Positions 5,719-5,832 of a stretch of 5,832 bases of DNA are shown here, piece after piece. The position numbers and the translations under genes were made by a program. Origin of the DNA: an uncultured Oscillibacter sp. (GTDB lineage Bacteria; Bacillota; Clostridia; Oscillospirales; Oscillospiraceae); NCBI GenBank assembly GCA_948435975.1, contig CAOJHG010000158.1:1-5832 (forward strand), read 5' to 3'. Below the pieces are notes generated by a model. The model saw nothing but the letters and a program-made list of their open reading frames with translations. It was not told where the DNA came from and made no database searches. Position 1 is the stretch's first letter. Each line of letters begins with the position of its first letter.

Positions 5719-5832
5719 CCCCCCAGCACCCACCCAAAACTGGGCGTATCAAGCAGGCACCAGAGGTTTCATCGATGTGCCCTTCAGAGGATTTTTAGGC
5801 CCTCCTTCGGAAACGGCAGATCTGACTAGAAT

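Larger units (their letters stand above)
5210..5825 (-). ncRNA. ole: OLE RNA (ornate large extremophilic noncoding RNA); ends approximate
   Basis: About 600 bases directly upstream of oapA lack a credible gene but are rich in complementary segments in the minus-strand sense, as expected for the roughly 600-nt OLE RNA. Visible elements are: a 9-bp hairpin at 5718-5697; a CGTAC/GTACG stem (5622-5618 with 5592-5588); two hairpins with the same core (5556-5541 and 5382-5367); a GGUG/CACC hairpin near 5398-5385; and a GNRA-capped hairpin (5284-5265). GUUUCC (5814-5809) could pair long-range with GGAAAC (5292-5287), tying the two ends together. OLE lies upstream of oapA, in clusters with xseA, xseB, ispA, dxs, tlyA, argR and recN, which matches this window. 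OLE forms a membrane ribonucleoprotein with OapA and is linked to alcohol, cold and magnesium tolerance. The exact 5' end may lie at or beyond 5832, and the 3' end between about 5190 and 5221. The call rests on context and structure, not on a model search. Confidence 0.78.

Noticed and set aside
5441..5752. Open frames of about 60-103 codons across the OLE candidate on both strands
   Set aside because: They overlap each other in several frames, have no recognisable domain and low-complexity composition, and the same stretch shows RNA hairpins. I treat them as chance frames.
1..5832. CRISPR array, tRNA, insertion sequence or integrase
   Set aside because: I saw no regularly spaced repeats, cloverleaf, terminal inverted repeats or transposase motifs; the window looks like chromosomal core DNA.

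Overview
The window reads almost entirely on the minus strand, and I think it is one long co-oriented cluster from a Firmicute of class Clostridia. The gene order oapA-dxs-tlyA-nadK-argR-(small membrane protein)-recN matches the known Firmicute isoprenoid/arginine-repressor/DNA-repair neighbourhood. The coding DNA is moderately G+C-rich with strong Shine-Dalgarno sites. A gut- or rumen-type Oscillospiraceae-like organism is my guess, from protein flavour and base composition only.

Layout in transcription order (right to left). About 5825-5210 has no credible gene but is dense in hairpins. I interpret it as the large structured noncoding RNA OLE (ornate, large, extremophilic). Next comes a roughly 100-base leader, then a 180-residue four-helix membrane protein (5110-4568) that fits the OLE-associated protein OapA. 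It is followed by 1-deoxy-D-xylulose-5-phosphate synthase (dxs, 4543-2687), a TlyA/YqxC-family S4-domain RNA methyltransferase (2697-1888), NAD kinase (1885-1007), an ArgR/AhrC-type arginine repressor (1010-561), an unrecognised 137-residue membrane protein (517-104) and the first 27 codons of recN (83 to the window edge).

The genes from dxs to argR overlap or nearly abut (11 bp overlap dxs/tlyA, 2 bp gap tlyA/nadK with the chosen start, 4 bp overlap nadK/argR). Each carries a good ribosome binding site, which points to one polycistronic mRNA with translational coupling. I see no convincing intrinsic terminator or strong promoter inside the window. The promoter probably lies to the right, where xseA-xseB-ispA would be expected from the usual order.

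The most interesting part is the OLE RNA plus oapA pair. OLE RNA is known to bind OapA at the membrane and has been linked to tolerance of short-chain alcohols, cold and magnesium stress, but its biochemical role is unresolved. The candidate here carries two hairpins with the same 12-nt core and different closing pairs, a GNRA-capped hairpin and a 9-bp hairpin. The RNA call rests on context and visible structure; I could not run a covariance-model search.
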